Assembly (NCBI GenBank): GCA_030615865.1
Contig: JAUWYK010000080.1
Span: 1-7,413, forward strand
Direction of reading: 5' to 3'
Length of the DNA stretch: 7,413 nt
Source: Dehalococcoidia bacterium
Lineage (GTDB): Bacteria > Chloroflexota > Dehalococcoidia > Dehalococcoidales > JAUWYK01
A program made the position numbers and the translations under genes. The notes beneath the pieces are model-generated. The model was not told the origin of the DNA. It saw only the letters and a program-made list of their open reading frames with translations, and did not search any database. This document shows, piece after piece, positions 6,262 through 7,413 of this stretch. How positions within the stretch are numbered: position 1 is the stretch's first letter; each line of letters starts with the position of its first letter.

Positions 6262-7307
6262 AGTAACCCTCGCCATATTTGGGCGTAAATTGCTTGTATC
6301 TTAGCCCAAGTGTAGTTTCTGGCTGTGCTCCTTGCCCTTTGCCCCATCTCAGGTATCTCACTTCTATTTCCCTTAAACCAAGCAATCCTTGTGGCAATCG
6401 CCTCTGGGTCCCTTATCGGGACAGTGAAGCCAATGCTATCCTCAACAAGTTCAGCGGCACCAGCCCCCTGCGACGCAACGACTGGCCTACCGTATGCCAT
6501 CGCCTCTAGAACCTCAATGCCGAAGCCTTCAATCACTGAAGGCTGCACATATACTGAACAGGCATTGTAAACATCGGCTACATCTGGAACTCGCCCCAGC
6601 AGCACAAAAATTCCTTTATCAGTAACCTGGCGAATAAAAGGCCCCAATGCCTCTGTTCCTGACCCGGCGAGTATCAATTTGGAGTCGGGATAATTTAGCA
6701 TCCCCCAGGCCTGTATTAGGTAAATTAATCCCTTGTCCGGCCCAGTAGCACCAAGATAGGCCACGTCAAAATTATCAAGTACAGGCTTAATCCTCTTTGG
6801 CAAATCCACCCCGTGGGGAATGACTACTGCATTTCGGCAGCCTAGTGATTTAAGGAAGTCGCTGCTTTTAGTAGATGGAGCAATAACTATGTCGGCTAGC
6901 CTGACCCCTTCGATGTAGATGTTCCACAGTGTATCGTCGCTGATATGGTGAAAGGGGTATTCAAGCCCTAGCCTTTGAAATTCCTCTATGCTAGTTTTCG
7001 GGTCGTGGGCGGCGACAGTATATGATACTTTGGTGCCCTGGGATTTGAGCCACCTTATTGTCTGGGTAAAAGTGCCACTGTAGAAGTGGGCTAGGTCAAA
7101 CTGTTTGTCTCGTATTTGCTCCAAAGCAAAGTAGTCCTCAAGAAACGGATTATCAGGCTGATGAAATTGCATTGGGTCAATATCCTTTCTTTCCATTACT
7201 ACAATTTCGCCAGATACTGCCTTTAAAGCCAGAAGTTCGTTATATGTGACAGCACCGCCACCAGTAGCAGTACCTATATTGTCAGCAGTACAATAGAGAT
7301 TCCTCAT
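6258..7307 (-). CDS. Glycosyltransferase family 4 (GT-B fold)
   Basis: A 349-residue retaining-type glycosyltransferase that transfers a sugar from a nucleotide donor to a growing cytoplasmic glycan. The glycine-rich N-terminal loop ATGGGAVTYNE (residues 14-24) is where GT-B enzymes meet the acceptor and donor phosphates. VIPHGVD is at 162-168, and GATGPDKGL (186-194) places K192 at the donor diphosphate. LILAGSG is at 211-217. The EX7E element is in PSVIEGFGIEVLEAMAYGRPVV, giving E260 and E268. These are the standard GT4 (Glycos_transf_1) landmarks in order. No membrane segment is apparent. The ATG at 7307 overlaps the stop of the upstream gene as ATGA. The nearest Shine-Dalgarno-like AAAGGA is 14 bases away, so translation probably depends on coupling. 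Donor and acceptor sugars cannot be assigned. Confidence 0.93.
   Translation of the reverse strand: MRNLYCTADNIGTATGGGAVTYNELLALKAVSGEIVVMERKDIDPMQFHQPDNPFLEDYFALEQIRDKQFDLAHFYSGTFTQTIRWLKSQGTKVSYTVAAHDPKTSIEEFQRLGLEYPFHHISDDTLWNIYIEGVRLADIVIAPSTKSSDFLKSLGCRNAVVIPHGVDLPKRIKPVLDNFDVAYLGATGPDKGLIYLIQAWGMLNYPDSKLILAGSGTEALGPFIRQVTDKGIFVLLGRVPDVADVYNACSVYVQPSVIEGFGIEVLEAMAYGRPVVASQGAGAAELVEDSIGFTVPIRDPEAIATRIAWFKGNRSEIPEMGQRARSTARNYTWAKIQAIYAQIWRGLL
6267..6271 (-). promoter_or_regulatory. Ribosome binding site deciding the methyltransferase start
   Basis: GAGGG on the minus strand lies five bases before ATG 6261. The competing ATG at 6276 has only TTTACGCCCAAAT in front of it, without a purine-rich site. 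Confidence 0.55.
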
Positions 7308-7413
7308 AGCTTTGGCTGTAGTCCTTTGGCATTTACGTTGGCGTGTGTCTCATGAGTTGCAACCAGACTGGTATCCACCATAACTGGAAATCCTAAAGAC
7401 CGAGCTCTCTTAC
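7304..7413 (-). CDS. C-terminal end of an upstream protein, possibly a GT2-type glycosyltransferase
   Basis: The last 35 codons of a gene that enters from the right edge. The minus-strand frame is open from 7411 to the TGA at 7306-7304, while another frame on this strand meets an early TAG. The peptide contains RSLGFPVMVDTSLVATHETH and ends in GLQPKL. The segment aGFPvmVDTSLVatH resembles the last part of GT2 (GT-A) glycosyltransferases, where a histidine follows a hydrophobic strand, but so short a piece cannot settle the family. The ATGA overlap with the GT4 gene supports a real coding end and a common operon. Confidence 0.6.
   Translation of the reverse strand, partial: KRARSLGFPVMVDTSLVATHETHANVNAKGLQPKL

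Noticed and set aside
5701..6276. ATG at 6276 as the methyltransferase start
   Set aside because: There is no ribosome binding site upstream, and it would give a 19-base overlap. ATG 6261 has GAGGG and the 4-base overlap seen elsewhere.

Overview
The window holds a tightly packed, single-strand gene cluster. Every gene is read on the minus strand, right to left in these coordinates, and no spacer exceeds 45 nt. No rRNA, tRNA, CRISPR array, transposase or convincing terminator is visible. The content is that of a bacterial surface-polysaccharide or glycoprotein-sugar locus. Strong GGAG-type ribosome sites, moderate base composition and a cobalamin-type radical SAM enzyme are compatible with an anaerobic bacterium, for example of the Clostridia or Chloroflexota. 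That assignment is a weak inference, because no taxonomic marker gene is present.

In transcription order, the first block (about 7413-4267) is a glycan-decoration module. It contains the last 35 codons of a probable glycosyltransferase, a complete GT4-type glycosyltransferase, a small class I SAM-dependent methyltransferase, and a B12-binding-domain radical SAM protein. The second block (4209-1) is a CMP-sugar module related to nonulosonate (sialic/legionaminic-like) pathways. It contains an acylneuraminate-cytidylyltransferase-like enzyme, a class III PLP aminotransferase, a xylose-isomerase-like TIM-barrel protein, a Gfo/Idh/MocA oxidoreductase, and the first 57 codons of a short-chain dehydrogenase (SDR) that runs off the left edge. 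The likely pathway is oxidation/reduction, isomerisation and transamination of a sugar or sugar acid, activation with CTP, then transfer and possibly methylation by the first block. The substrate cannot be read from the sequence, and no NeuB-type condensing synthase lies inside the window.

The most informative observation is at the seam between the two blocks. The roughly 60 nt between the radical SAM gene and the cytidylyltransferase encode, in frame, the last ~20 residues of a second SDR, ending in a TGA that overlaps the cytidylyltransferase ATG (ATGA). The rest of that SDR is absent, and its place is taken by the 3' end of the radical SAM gene. This looks like a recombination or deletion scar joining a decoration cassette to an older SDR-cytidylyltransferase operon. 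The same ATGA stop/start overlap recurs at three other junctions, and it helps decide several start codons.
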